Source of the DNA: an uncultured Eubacteriales bacterium
GTDB taxonomy: Bacteria; Bacillota; Clostridia; Lachnospirales; Lachnospiraceae
DNA: 52,201 nucleotides
Assembly (NCBI GenBank): GCA_900314555.1
Contig: OMVQ01000058.1
Coordinates: 1 to 52,201, forward strand
Direction of reading: 5' to 3'
A model generated the notes under the pieces. That model ran no database searches. It was not told the DNA's origin and saw only the letters and a list, made by a program, of their open reading frames with translations. Of the stretch, positions 25,806 through 35,729 are shown in pieces; positions within the stretch are counted from its first letter, which is position 1; every line of letters begins with the position of its first letter. Made by a program: the position numbers and the translations under genes.

Positions 25806-27578
25806 TTATTCTGTTAATTTATATTTTCCAGCATTTTCTGTATCTTTTTCAAGAACTACAAGTGTACTGGTAACAGTATCTACACCATAATAAACCACTT
25901 TGACTGTTTTGTCACTAGAATCTTTCTCTGTGGCATTAATTACATAATATTCTACATTGTCGATATCAGCAATGCAATTATAACTGAAAGTCAGATTCAA
26001 ACCTTCTTTTGTTACATATTGTTCTTCATTGACTTTAGCTGCTATATTGTTATTTTCAACATAATTCTTAAGAATTACAAGTGCATCGTCATATGTTATT
26101 GCACTGTTTAATTCTAACTGATATACGTTCTGCGTAACTTCACTTTCCACACCTGACTCTGATACTAATATTGCTGAAAAAATGTTCTTTCCTCTTAACA
26201 TCTTAACAGGCTCTGTATACTCTGTATCTGATGTAGTAGGTGTTGTAGGTGTTGCACCATAAGTATAATAACACTTCATTCCCTCAGGAACTGTAATTGT
26301 TATCTCTGTATTCTCTGTATATTTGCCACCATCAGGTGTAACAACCGGAGCATCAACCGTATTAGGCTTAATATTATATGTTGCACTGGCAACTTTACTT
26401 GTAAGACCTTTTTCATTTACCGCAATTGCTTTTACAGTTATCTTTCCCTCTTTATTAAGGTTAATATCTTCTGTATACTGCGTACTTGATGTCGTAGGAT
26501 CTGTTCCATCTAATGTATAATATATCTTATTATTATCACTTATTAACTTAATTGAAATATAAGTGTCATAATCTCCCTCTTTCTCACTGAATTTAGGAGT
26601 TGCTACATTATATTCTGAAAGCTGTGATTTAATTGACACATCATCTATACTGTCAATCAATGCAGATATCTCATCGTTCATACCTTTAGAATCATATATT
26701 TCAACTAATTTCTCATAATACTCATATTCTTTTGGAGATAATTCTATAAGTGTCTTAAGAACACCTATCTGCTTATCTTCTGTTCCATCCATATTCTCAT
26801 AAGTTGCTAATAATGATTTATTAACTTTGATTTTCTCATTCTTATTATTAGCAATCTTCTCAGCTTCTAAGAATTTAGCAAGAGCATTATCATATTCTTT
26901 AGCTGTATAATAATCATATCCTGTATTATATACATTTGTAAATGAATCTTTGCCGGTATCTTTATTCAATACACTAAGTAGCAATATTGCGATTGCAACA
27001 ACAATCGCTGCAATAACACCAAATATTATTGCTTTAACTTTAAATGCTTTCTTTTCTGATTGATTTTCGTCTTCCTCGGTATCATCAGGATCATAATTAT
27101 TATCCTGATTAAAATCCATTCCATCTACCTGATAATCATTTAATTTAGCAGTATCTTTAAGATTCTGGATATCTACTAATGAAATCTCTGCTTCAACATC
27201 ATGGTCCGGCATAGTATCAACATAATAATCATCATCTAAATAATCCATATCATTATCATCGAAACTGTCTGAACCATTAATTTTACGTGTATTTCCATCG
27301 TTTACACTATTTCTATATTGTTTAGAATTATTAGACTGATTTGTCGCACCATAGACATTCGTTTTATCATTTCTCATCGAATTTCTATATCTGTTTAAAT
27401 CATTCTGCTTGTTTTTCTTCTTATCATCTTCATCAATCTCGTTCATTAATTCGCCGACATTGTTAGCTAATTCAGCTTCAATCAAATTGAAATCAGGTAC
27501 AACCTGGATAGGTGTACCGCATTTCAGACAAAACGCCTGATTATCTTTACACTCTTCTCCACATCTGCTACATTTCAT
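25806..27578 (-). CDS. Zinc-ribbon membrane protein with extracellular chitobiase-type repeats
   Basis: A 590-residue protein. An N-terminal zinc ribbon (MKCSRCGEECK...AFCLKCGTP) is followed by a long acidic/Asn-rich cytoplasmic linker, then one membrane helix (AIIFGVIAAIVVAIAILLLSV, ~184-204). Outside, a TPR-like stretch (YDYYTAKEYDNALAKFLEAEK) comes first, then two repeats of the chitobiase/hexosaminidase C-terminal or FN3-associated type. These contain YYTLDGTDPTTSSTQY and YYTYGATPTTPTTSDTEY. The layout (zinc ribbon in, beta-repeats out) is known in Clostridia but without a proven role. A surface-sensing or structural function is possible. It is expressed ahead of nfnA with a 19-bp gap. 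Confidence 0.83.
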   Translation of the reverse strand: MKCSRCGEECKDNQAFCLKCGTPIQVVPDFNLIEAELANNVGELMNEIDEDDKKKNKQNDLNRYRNSMRNDKTNVYGATNQSNNSKQYRNSVNDGNTRKINGSDSFDDNDMDYLDDDYYVDTMPDHDVEAEISLVDIQNLKDTAKLNDYQVDGMDFNQDNNYDPDDTEEDENQSEKKAFKVKAIIFGVIAAIVVAIAILLLSVLNKDTGKDSFTNVYNTGYDYYTAKEYDNALAKFLEAEKIANNKNEKIKVNKSLLATYENMDGTEDKQIGVLKTLIELSPKEYEYYEKLVEIYDSKGMNDEISALIDSIDDVSIKSQLSEYNVATPKFSEKEGDYDTYISIKLISDNNKIYYTLDGTDPTTSSTQYTEDINLNKEGKITVKAIAVNEKGLTSKVASATYNIKPNTVDAPVVTPDGGKYTENTEITITVPEGMKCYYTYGATPTTPTTSDTEYTEPVKMLRGKNIFSAILVSESGVESEVTQNVYQLELNSAITYDDALVILKNYVENNNIAAKVNEEQYVTKEGLNLTFSYNCIADIDNVEYYVINATEKDSSDKTVKVVYYGVDTVTSTLVVLEKDTENAGKYKLTE

Positions 27579-27663
27579 GGTTACTCCATTCCGTCTGAAT
27601 CAGACTTGTTATTTTAACTTAAACATATATACTATACCATAAGTCAAATTGGCAGGCAAGGAA

Positions 27664-27713
27664 AATTTATCCCAGCTTGCTATTTGCAAATTTATCCCAG
27701 CTTGTTATTTGCA
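27664..27713. repeat. 25-bp tandem direct repeat, two copies
   Basis: AATTTATCCCAGCTTGCTAT... and AATTTATCCCAGCTTGTTAT... follow each other without spacer and differ at a single base, pointing to a recent local duplication. Confidence 0.85.
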
Positions 27714-27799
27714 TATAGCCAATAAAGACTTTCGTAATAATGTATGAATATGATTCTCATCCAAAGTTTCTGCATATTGGCTACATTCAAATAATCAGA

Positions 27800-27840
27800 T
27801 ATTCAAAAGAAGTGCAGGAATATAAGTTCCCACACTTCTT
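27800..27840 (-). terminator. Rho-independent terminator of the Asn/Gln-rich zinc-ribbon protein gene
   Basis: On the minus strand AAGAAGTG..GGAA pairs with TTCC..CACTTCTT, followed by TTGAATATC, 45 bp past the stop. Confidence 0.8.
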
Positions 27841-27884
27841 TATAATACACATTATGTAATATATTTTTATTTAAAATCAATATA

Positions 27885-28985
27885 CTAATTATATTTTACT
27901 TTCTTTCTATTCTTGCAAGTCATTAATATGATTGAACAGATGAATGTAACTAACTGTGCTGCCATCATTAAGATGAAGCCGATTCCAAAACCTGCTGTTA
28001 TTGTCATCACATATTCTTCTGATGCTAAGAAATTTAACAAATCGTTAAACGAATCTTTTATTATATTAAGAAGTTTAAAGCACCATAAATATCCAATGTA
28101 TCCACCAAGTCCTAACTTAATTAAGCTGAATAACATAATAAGAACATATGCTCCTCTTCTTCGTACAACTACAAGTAATATAAACTCAATAACAGCGAAT
28201 ACTACTAATGCTATACCTAATCTAATAGTACAATATCTGATTGTCTTACTAACATTAATTGATTTATGTTCATCATTAACCCATACCTCGTCCTCATCGA
28301 CACCTGATTTAATGATATCTATTCCTGTAACTGAATCTTTCTGGCTACCCTCACCTTTAACCTTTGCTTCCAGTGATAAGTAATTCATAAATAATGTTGC
28401 ACACGAAAGAATAGTTGCTATAAGTACAATTGCACTAAATAAGAATCTCTTAAACGAGAACTTATTAGCTTTCTCAGTTTGTTCCTGAGTTCCATAATTA
28501 GTATTCTCAACAAACTGATTACTATTTGTATTTGGATTTACATTTGGATTTGCATTTACATTCTGAACTCCATTAGAGAACTGATTGTCACTTCCAAACT
28601 GACTGCCTGTAAAACCATTATCAGGCTGATTATTAATCTGATTATCCTGACCGTTGTTGTAATTATCCTGTGTTTCTGTAGGTTCAACCGGTTCTATTGT
28701 ATCCCCAGTATTTTTTGTCTCTTCCTGATTAATTTCTTCTACATTCTCATTATTCTCATCTTCAGCATTGTTATCTACCTGCTGGAAGAATGAATATGAA
28801 AGGTTATCAGACGAACTATCACCTGAATTCTGATTATCATTTTCTTTTACAACTTCATCATTTTCCTGCGCAATTTCTTCTGATGAATTATTGACTTCTG
28901 CCTGTACTTCACCTATCTTTGTACCGCAACTTACGCAGAATATTGCATCATCATCATTTTTTGCTCCGCATTTTTTACAAAACAT
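27885..28985 (-). CDS. Zinc-ribbon multi-pass membrane protein with Asn/Gln-rich linker
   Basis: A 366-residue protein with an N-terminal zinc ribbon (MFCKKCGAKNDDDAIFCVSCGTKI). A long low-complexity linker rich in Asn, Gln, Glu and Asp runs to ~175. Four hydrophobic segments follow: FLFSAIVLIATILSCATLFM, IRLGIALVVFAVIEFILLVVV, YVLIMLFSLIKLGLGGYIGYL, and FGIGFILMMAAQLVTFICSI. A soluble loop lies between the first and second. No enzyme motif is seen. It lies between the Ig-repeat protein gene and a second zinc-ribbon protein gene, so a shared envelope role is possible but unproven. Confidence 0.82.
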   Translation of the reverse strand: MFCKKCGAKNDDDAIFCVSCGTKIGEVQAEVNNSSEEIAQENDEVVKENDNQNSGDSSSDNLSYSFFQQVDNNAEDENNENVEEINQEETKNTGDTIEPVEPTETQDNYNNGQDNQINNQPDNGFTGSQFGSDNQFSNGVQNVNANPNVNPNTNSNQFVENTNYGTQEQTEKANKFSFKRFLFSAIVLIATILSCATLFMNYLSLEAKVKGEGSQKDSVTGIDIIKSGVDEDEVWVNDEHKSINVSKTIRYCTIRLGIALVVFAVIEFILLVVVRRRGAYVLIMLFSLIKLGLGGYIGYLWCFKLLNIIKDSFNDLLNFLASEEYVMTITAGFGIGFILMMAAQLVTFICSIILMTCKNRKKVKYN

Positions 28986-29066
28986 TTCTCTTAACCTCTT
29001 TTCCTCTTTTTTTCATATGTCCTTTATTATTTTATATTAATTAAATACATTGTCAAGATTTAATTA

Positions 29067-32000
29067 TTACTTCATGGTAGTTACTCTTACAGTACAATAT
29101 AACACTTTACCATTAACCTTTGCAGTAATAGTTGTAGTTCCTGCCATTCTTGCGATTACTCTTCCGCTTGATGTTACTGTAGCTACTCGTTTGTTATTTG
29201 AATACCACTTAATATTCTGAGTCGCTCCGAATACGTCTAAATCATAACTGTCATACTGTTCAAGTGTAATATAAGTTGCATTTAACGCAAGAACTATTAC
29301 CTCACATGAGCTTTCTACACCGGTTTCATTAGAAATAGCATATATTTCTGTATTACCCTGTCCTCTTGCTGTTACAGTACCATTTGCTGAAACAGTTGCA
29401 ACAGAAGTATCTCCTGATACCCATGTAACACTTTCTGTAGATTTTGTAGGTTTAATTCTGGCTGTTAATGTTCTTGTCTGACCAGGTAACATTGTAATAC
29501 TCTTAGAATTAATAGTAATACCTGTTGCCGGTACAGTTGGTTTAACAGTAACTTTACATACACCTATGACATTATTGCCATCAACTGATGTAGCATATAT
29601 CTTACATATTCCTGCTTTAACACCTGTAATCTCACCTGAGTAATCTACTGTTGCTATTGATGAATCTGAGCTGCTCCACTCAACTTCTCTATATGTAGCA
29701 TCAGCAGGTGCAACACTTACTGATACCTTTGCACTCTTGCCCTCAGCAACTGATACGCTGCCCGGACTGATTGTAATAGAAGTTACAGGTTTTATAACTT
29801 CGATAGTTACACTGTCAAATATACCACTTCCGTCTGTTGCATATGCATATATTGTAGCTCTTCCAACATTTTTAGCTGAAATTCTTCCATTAGCATCTAC
29901 TGAAATAATACCACTATTAGATGATGTCCATCTTAATTTTCTGTTTGTGGCACTTTCTGCTAAAACCGATGCTGATAACTGTTTAGAATCACCAATGTTC
30001 ATTCTTGAAACGCCTGCATTAATCTTAACAGATGATACGAATTCCTGAACTGTTACCTGGCAACTTGCTATAAGTCCTCTTTCTTCTGTCTTAGCTATAA
30101 TAATTGCTATTCCACCTTTTTTACCTGTAACAACACCATTTGCATCAACACTTGCTACTGTGTCATCACTTGAAGAATATATTACATTCTTATTATCTGC
30201 ATCAGCAGGTGTGATTGTAGGTATAATTATGAATTTGTCGCCCTTCATAATTGTCTTAGAATTAACATTTAATGATATTCCTGTTATTGGTTGAAGAACG
30301 GTAACAATGCATTTTGCCATTGCACCACTGTCCTGGCTTGTTGCTGTAATTACACAATTACCTGCCTCTAAAGTAGTTACTTTACCATTCTGGTCTACTG
30401 TTGCTATAGAAGTATCATTTGATGACCATGATATCTTTTTATTCATTGCATTATCAGGAAGTGCTGTTGCATTAAGCCAGAATTCAGTTCCCTTTCTTAC
30501 TGTAATGCTGTCATTACTTATTGCAATGCTTGTAACAGGCTGATATACAGTTACGTTACACATTGATGTAGCACCACTGTCCTCTGATTTAGCAAGAATT
30601 GTTGCTGAACCACTTCCTACTGCTGTTACCATGCCCTCATCATTTACAGTTGCAACGTTTGTATCACTTGATGTCCAGATGATTTTCTTATTAGTTGCAT
30701 CTTCAGGAGTTATCTTTGTAGTAAGTCTGAACTGCTCATTTAATTTCAATGTAATATTTGTATAATCTAAATCAACTGCCGTAACAGGATTATTTATGTA
30801 GAATTCACAGGTATCAATAAGGTTTCCGTTATAACCTGTATCTACTGTCTTAACAATAATTGTCGCTTTACCAGGTTTATGGAATGTAACTAAACCATTT
30901 TCTCCGACTGTTGCAACATCCGGTGCTGATGAAGTCCAGGTTACGTCTCTGTTAACTCCATCACCAGCCGGAAGAATTGTATATGTAAGCTGGTAAGTTT
31001 TAGTAGCAAGACTTGTTGTAACTGTATTTACATCCATCTTAATTCCTGTAACAGGTTCTCTTACGGATACTGTACATGAAGCTACCTTTATTCCATCTTC
31101 AGTAACTACTGATACAACTGCCTGTCCACCTTTAACACCTTTAATTATTCCCATATCATCTACTGTAACGATTTTCTCATCTGATGATACCCATTTAACA
31201 TTAGTATTATCCGGTCTGCTTGGATTAAAGGTTACAATAAGTCTGTACTGTGAACCTTTTATTATCTCAACTTCTGAAGGAGAGATAACTACATCTAATA
31301 CAGGCTCTTTAACATAGACTTCACAAGTTGCTGTTTTAGCAACTCCGTCTATAATCTGTGTTGCTGTAATTGTTGCCTGACCTTTTGCTTTAGCCTTAAC
31401 TGTCGCAAGATATTTATCATTTCTGCTTGGTGTTACGGTAACTATAGATTCATCTGATGACTTCCATGTAACACTTGCCGAAGAATCTGTCACAATTGCA
31501 GTTAAATCAAATGACTTATTAGCATTTAATATATGTTCTGACTCACTAAGTGCAAATGAATCAATTACGTTAATTGTAATACTTGCTGTCTGAATATCCG
31601 TTGTCCCAAATACTTCCGGATTAACAACACTTGCCGTAATTGTTGCCTGACCTTTACTTACTGCTGTAAGTACCCCATCTGAAGAGATTGTGGCAACTCC
31701 TGTATCGCTTGAATTCCAGTTTACTGACTTTCTGTCGCTCTCACTTATATTAGTATCTAATGTAAGTGTGTCACCAACTGCAACTGACTTAGATGATGAT
31801 GTGATTGCAAAATCTACTGAAACCGGAATATTTCTTACCGGCGATGGCTGTAAACTGTACCATTCATCATTCTTATCTAAAGTATAGATATATAAAAATG
31901 TTTTTCCTGCTGCCTTACCATATGCGGTACCATCTCCATCTACTGAAACTACTTCAGGATTAGCACTTTCAAATATTACATTTGATGCATGTCCTGCGTT

Positions 32001-32756
32001 AGTAGTTAAAGTATAATATTCTTTATAACCAATATTTAATAATGAATCTGTCTCTTTAAATTTAGCATTAACTGCTACTCTGAAGCTCTCGCTCTGTCCG
32101 TCATCAGTCATCGCAGTAATCTTAGCCTTACCGGCACCAACTAATGTTAAGACACCATTTCCGCTTCCATCATCTGTGACTGTTACAACAGAATCATCAC
32201 TGCTTGTCCATTTAACCGGATTATCTGAATTAGTAATGATATTAGGTACTGTCCAGTCATCTTCATATGGAGCTGTTGGAATACTTGCTTCATTTATCTT
32301 GAATTTTACTACAACTGTTCTCTCTGATTTAGTTGTAATCTCATAATCTCCGTCATCTGTTGATACAACCTTTGTAAATGTAGCAGATATGGTTGCTTTA
32401 CCAGCACTTATAGGTTTAAGTACTGCTGTAGATTCTGTACCCTCAGAATTCTGTGATACATCTACAATACTTCTGTCTGATGATTCCCATGTAATCGAGC
32501 CACCATCTTCTAAACTTATGTATTCATCATTTTCAGAATCATATGCCTGTGCCGTCCATGTTACCGGACTGCTACCTACTTCCCATGTGCCATCGTTTAA
32601 TTCATCTCCCGTTATATTTACCTTAACAGACTCGGCAGATGCAAATCTTGATGCCACAAAGAATATTATTACACCGACTAATAACATCGTAGCTATTTTA
32701 TATATTGTTTTGACATTTCTAAGATTCTTAAGATTCATTTTTCTTATATGTTTCAT
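29067..32756 (-). CDS. Large secreted protein of tandem Ig-like (BIG2) domains
   Basis: A 1,229-residue protein. The basic N-terminus and hydrophobic stretch MLLVGVIIFFVASRFASAES (~24-43) form a signal peptide or anchor. Nearly all the rest is a chain of roughly a dozen ~85-residue BIG2 domains. Each carries a version of W(T/K)SSD..(V/I)ATV followed by G.VTA...G.ATI.A, for example KIIWTSSDTNVATVNDEG and KISWSSNDTSIATVDQNG. No LPXTG motif or other C-terminal anchor is visible; it ends in VRVTTMK. Such arrays usually make stalks or adhesins on the cell surface, attached through the N-terminal segment if that is not cleaved. The downstream genes code for zinc-ribbon membrane proteins. Ligand unknown. 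Confidence 0.9.
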   Translation of the reverse strand: MKHIRKMNLKNLRNVKTIYKIATMLLVGVIIFFVASRFASAESVKVNITGDELNDGTWEVGSSPVTWTAQAYDSENDEYISLEDGGSITWESSDRSIVDVSQNSEGTESTAVLKPISAGKATISATFTKVVSTDDGDYEITTKSERTVVVKFKINEASIPTAPYEDDWTVPNIITNSDNPVKWTSSDDSVVTVTDDGSGNGVLTLVGAGKAKITAMTDDGQSESFRVAVNAKFKETDSLLNIGYKEYYTLTTNAGHASNVIFESANPEVVSVDGDGTAYGKAAGKTFLYIYTLDKNDEWYSLQPSPVRNIPVSVDFAITSSSKSVAVGDTLTLDTNISESDRKSVNWNSSDTGVATISSDGVLTAVSKGQATITASVVNPEVFGTTDIQTASITINVIDSFALSESEHILNANKSFDLTAIVTDSSASVTWKSSDESIVTVTPSRNDKYLATVKAKAKGQATITATQIIDGVAKTATCEVYVKEPVLDVVISPSEVEIIKGSQYRLIVTFNPSRPDNTNVKWVSSDEKIVTVDDMGIIKGVKGGQAVVSVVTEDGIKVASCTVSVREPVTGIKMDVNTVTTSLATKTYQLTYTILPAGDGVNRDVTWTSSAPDVATVGENGLVTFHKPGKATIIVKTVDTGYNGNLIDTCEFYINNPVTAVDLDYTNITLKLNEQFRLTTKITPEDATNKKIIWTSSDTNVATVNDEGMVTAVGSGSATILAKSEDSGATSMCNVTVYQPVTSIAISNDSITVRKGTEFWLNATALPDNAMNKKISWSSNDTSIATVDQNGKVTTLEAGNCVITATSQDSGAMAKCIVTVLQPITGISLNVNSKTIMKGDKFIIIPTITPADADNKNVIYSSSDDTVASVDANGVVTGKKGGIAIIIAKTEERGLIASCQVTVQEFVSSVKINAGVSRMNIGDSKQLSASVLAESATNRKLRWTSSNSGIISVDANGRISAKNVGRATIYAYATDGSGIFDSVTIEVIKPVTSITISPGSVSVAEGKSAKVSVSVAPADATYREVEWSSSDSSIATVDYSGEITGVKAGICKIYATSVDGNNVIGVCKVTVKPTVPATGITINSKSITMLPGQTRTLTARIKPTKSTESVTWVSGDTSVATVSANGTVTARGQGNTEIYAISNETGVESSCEVIVLALNATYITLEQYDSYDLDVFGATQNIKWYSNNKRVATVTSSGRVIARMAGTTTITAKVNGKVLYCTVRVTTMK

Positions 32757-32919
32757 ATTTCGCCTCTATACCTTTCAATCCGGTTTTCTCCGAATATTGT
32801 TTATATTAATAACGCATCAGAATGTCCGTAAAATAACAGATATATTTATCAAATTATTCTGTCAGTCTGATACAATATAAATCGACATATTTTCCATAAA
32901 ACATTATATCAAATAACAA

Positions 32920-32961
32920 ATATAAAATCAATGAGTCAAATGCATTGCACCTGACTCATTG
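32920..32961 (-). terminator. Rho-independent terminator after yebC
   Basis: CAATGAGTCA pairs with TGACTCATTG around a 13-nt loop, and the minus strand continues with ATTTTATATTTG, 36 bp past the yebC stop. Confidence 0.75.
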
Positions 32962-32996
32962 TTAATATTTATTTACTTTATTAATAGGATTATATA

Positions 32997-33746
32997 TTAG
33001 TCCTCTTCTTCATCATCTGGTCTGTCCCAGTTATGATATACAGCCTGAACATCATCATCTTCATCAAGTAAATCTAAGATTCTGTTCATTTTCTTAATAT
33101 CATTTTCGTCTGTTAATTCAACCCATGTCTGTGGAATCATTGTTACTTCTGCTGAAACCATTGATATTCCACCATTTTCAAGTGCTTCTCTTACTGCACT
33201 GAAATCTTCAGGTGTTGTTGTTATCTCGAAACTGTCTTCTTCTTCTGCGAAGTCTTCTGCACCTGCATCAACAGCTAACATCATAAGCTCGTCTGCATCA
33301 CCTGTATATTCTTCTTTGTCAATTATAATCTGACCTTTTTTATCAAACATAAATGATACACAACCCTGTGTTCCGACATTTCCGCCACCTTTAGTAAATG
33401 CATTTCTTACATTAGAAGCTGTTCTGTTCTTATTATCTGTTAATGCATCAACTATGATAGCCGAACCATTTGGTCCATATCCCTCATATGTAACTGTAAC
33501 GTAGTTAACTGAGTTAGCATCACCTGCTGCTTTCTTAATACCTCTGTCAATTGTATCATTAGGCATATTGTTAGCTTTTGCTTTAGCTATAACATCACGT
33601 AATTTGCTGTTATTAGCAGGATCAGGTCCTCCCTCTTTAACAGCTACGGCTATTTCTCTACCTATAATTGTAAAGATTTTACCCTTTGCTGCATCGTTTT
33701 TCTCCTTTTTATGCTTGATATTCGCAAATTTTGAATGTCCTGACAT
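32997..33746 (-). CDS. YebC/PmpR-family protein
   Basis: A 249-residue protein of family length. It begins [22 protein letters not shown], carries [20 protein letters not shown] near residue 50 and [20 protein letters not shown] near 85-105, and ends in an acidic tail. Family members were named as transcription regulators, and recent work links some to translation of proline-rich stretches. The call is to family level only. A good ribosome binding site (AGGTAAAGTATG context) precedes the ATG. It is the last gene of the minus-strand run from rex. Confidence 0.95.
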   Translation of the reverse strand: MSGHSKFANIKHKKEKNDAAKGKIFTIIGREIAVAVKEGGPDPANNSKLRDVIAKAKANNMPNDTIDRGIKKAAGDANSVNYVTVTYEGYGPNGSAIIVDALTDNKNRTASNVRNAFTKGGGNVGTQGCVSFMFDKKGQIIIDKEEYTGDADELMMLAVDAGAEDFAEEEDSFEITTTPEDFSAVREALENGGISMVSAEVTMIPQTWVELTDENDIKKMNRILDLLDEDDDVQAVYHNWDRPDDEEED

Positions 33747-33859
33747 ACTTTACCTCTTTCCTTATATTTAGTATTCTATTCACCGGCTTAAGATTATTAA
33801 TATCTTTCGTCGATGTTTTAATTATTTTATATTATAAGCCTTTAGCTTTATAAACATAT

Positions 33860-35128
33860 TTACTCATTATCTGATAATGTAATAAGTACAACTGAAATCA
33901 TTCTGTTTTTTACACTCAGAACTTTATACTTGACATTATCAATTACAATCTCCGGTCTTTCATCATTTTCAAGAATTCTTTCGAATTTAGAAACCAGATA
34001 ACCATTAATCGTCTCGCAGTCCTCATCAAACTTAATATGAAGCTTTTCTTCTATCTCTTCAAGTGATGTGTTTCCTTTTACAACATAAGCACCATCTTCA
34101 CGTCTGACAATATTTACATCTTCTTCGTCATATTCATCTAAAATATTTCCAACTATCTCTTCTAAGATGTCCTCCATAGCGACTATGCCTGAAGTCTGGC
34201 CATATTCATCAACAACTATTGCCATATGTATCTTCTCTGACTGCATTGTTTTAAATAATACATTGATTTTCTTAGTCTCCGGTACAAAAGATGCCTTTCT
34301 TACAAGTCCGGGAATATCAGAAATCTTCTTCATATCGTTAACTTCACGTTGTGCCTCTGACATTATATCCCTGAAATTAACAATACCTATAATATTATCA
34401 ATATTATCAATATATACAGGAAATCTTGAATTACTAAGTCCAAGAATGTATTCTGCTGCATCGCATAGAAGCATATCTCCATCCACACATACCATAGATG
34501 TTCTGTGTGTCATTATATCTTTAGCTTCCTTATCACCGAATTCTACTATATTATTTATCATCTCGGCTTCACTTGCAAGCAACACACCCTGCACATGGCC
34601 TTCATTTATGACGGAAATAATATCTTCTTCAGTAACATTTTCTTCCGGTTCATTAGGATCAATTCCAAATATTTTAAGAATCATATCAGCAATTACCGAA
34701 ACACAGAATGTAACCGGTATCAGAACCACTGTCATCATATATGTGATATTAGTAAGTTTTAATGATATTCCCTTAGAATGTCTGGCTCCTAATTTCTTAG
34801 GAATAATTATTCCAAATACCAATAAGACAATTACCCATAAGACTGCCATTCCAATTCTTAAAAGTGCCTTATCTGTCTTAAAACCGATACATATACCTGT
34901 AACTAATGTTATTAATACTGATACTGCCTGTACTGTGTTAATGAACCTCGCCGGATCATCTATTATTTTATTAACTTTCTGATATGTTTTCTCATTCTTC
35001 TCTTTTATTTCTTCAAGTTCGTTTTCGCTGATATTTTGTACAGCCGAACTATATAAATAAACAATTATTGTTAAAACAAATAATATTGCTACTGCTAAAA
35101 TAATCCATATGGGGTTACACCCGTCCAT
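33860..35128 (-). CDS. HlyC/CorC-type CNNM membrane protein with CBS domains
   Basis: A 422-residue protein. The N-terminal DUF21/CNNM part has about four hydrophobic segments (WIILAVAILFVLTIIVYLY, VLITLVTGICIGF, VLWVIVLLVFGIIIPK, MMTVVLIPVTFCVSVIADMIL). A CBS pair follows, with DIMTHRTSMVCVDGD and then AIVVDEYGQTSGIVAMEDILEEIVGNI. The C-terminal ~80 residues form the CorC/HlyC domain, with LEEIEEKLHI and INGYLVSKFERI. Relatives move or regulate Mg2+ or other ions. No direct evidence for the ion here. Confidence 0.9.
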   Translation of the reverse strand: MDGCNPIWIILAVAILFVLTIIVYLYSSAVQNISENELEEIKEKNEKTYQKVNKIIDDPARFINTVQAVSVLITLVTGICIGFKTDKALLRIGMAVLWVIVLLVFGIIIPKKLGARHSKGISLKLTNITYMMTVVLIPVTFCVSVIADMILKIFGIDPNEPEENVTEEDIISVINEGHVQGVLLASEAEMINNIVEFGDKEAKDIMTHRTSMVCVDGDMLLCDAAEYILGLSNSRFPVYIDNIDNIIGIVNFRDIMSEAQREVNDMKKISDIPGLVRKASFVPETKKINVLFKTMQSEKIHMAIVVDEYGQTSGIVAMEDILEEIVGNILDEYDEEDVNIVRREDGAYVVKGNTSLEEIEEKLHIKFDEDCETINGYLVSKFERILENDERPEIVIDNVKYKVLSVKNRMISVVLITLSDNE

Positions 35129-35280
35129 TTGAATTTACTCCTTTTACCTTTTGATTAATATATGTGACTGCATAATAATACTTTTTATTCTTTAAAGTAA
35201 TATTCTGCACTCACTTCTTTCAGTGCAATTATGCACCAATAACAGAAAATATATCATTTTATTACTTATTAGTCAATATT

Positions 35281-35628
35281 TTATGTATTTAATTCTAAAC
35301 TAACAAGCAATGCTCTATCAACCTGATTCAATATTTCTTCGTCTAAATGACATACTTTATCTTTCAATCTTTTCTTATCAATTGTCCTGAGCTGTTCTAA
35401 CAGAATAACCGAATCTTTTACCATATTATATCTTCTGCTGTCTAATTCCACATGAGTAGGCAGCTTTGCCTTATTCATTTTAGATGTGATGGCTGCACAT
35501 ATTACAGTAGGACTATGCTTATTACCCATATCATTCTGAATTATAAGCACCGGTCTGATTCCTCCCTGCTCTGAACCGATAACAGGTCGCAAATCAGCAT
35601 AATATACATCTCCTCTTCTAACTACCAA
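35281..35628 (-). CDS. mazF: MazF/NdoA-type endoribonuclease toxin
   Basis: A ~115-residue PemK/MazF-family RNase. It shows [20 protein letters not shown] and RPVLIIQND at the start, [18 protein letters not shown] in the middle, and [16 protein letters not shown]. The start is set at TTG 35628: GGAG lies 10 nt upstream and the protein then begins VVRRGD, as in relatives. A GTG at 35637 would sit one base from the ribosome binding site. In Bacillus the antitoxin gene lies between alr and this gene; here only 101 bp separate it from alr and no antitoxin frame is seen. It cleaves single-stranded mRNA at short motifs when free of antitoxin. Confidence 0.92.
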   Translation of the reverse strand: MVVRRGDVYYADLRPVIGSEQGGIRPVLIIQNDMGNKHSPTVICAAITSKMNKAKLPTHVELDSRRYNMVKDSVILLEQLRTIDKKRLKDKVCHLDEEILNQVDRALLVSLELNT

Positions 35629-35729
35629 CGAATTCACACTCCATATTTTACCTTTATATTTAAGTAAATTTACTCTATCAATAGTATTGCCTAAAAAAGG
35701 GTGTATATTCCATTTTTATCTGTAAACTT

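Larger units (their letters stand above)
27579..27884. other. Intergenic region with a tandem repeat, inverted repeat and terminator
   Basis: No gene. It contains a 25-bp exact-length tandem duplication (27664-27713), an inverted pair TAGCCAATA...TATTGGCTA (about 27716-27783) with secondary pairing of ACTTT/AAAGT, and the terminator of the upstream gene. Confidence 0.6.

Noticed and set aside
34167..34982. Plus-strand frame of 271 codons
   Set aside because: Antisense shadow of the CorC/HlyC-like gene, whose CBS and CNNM motifs are clear.
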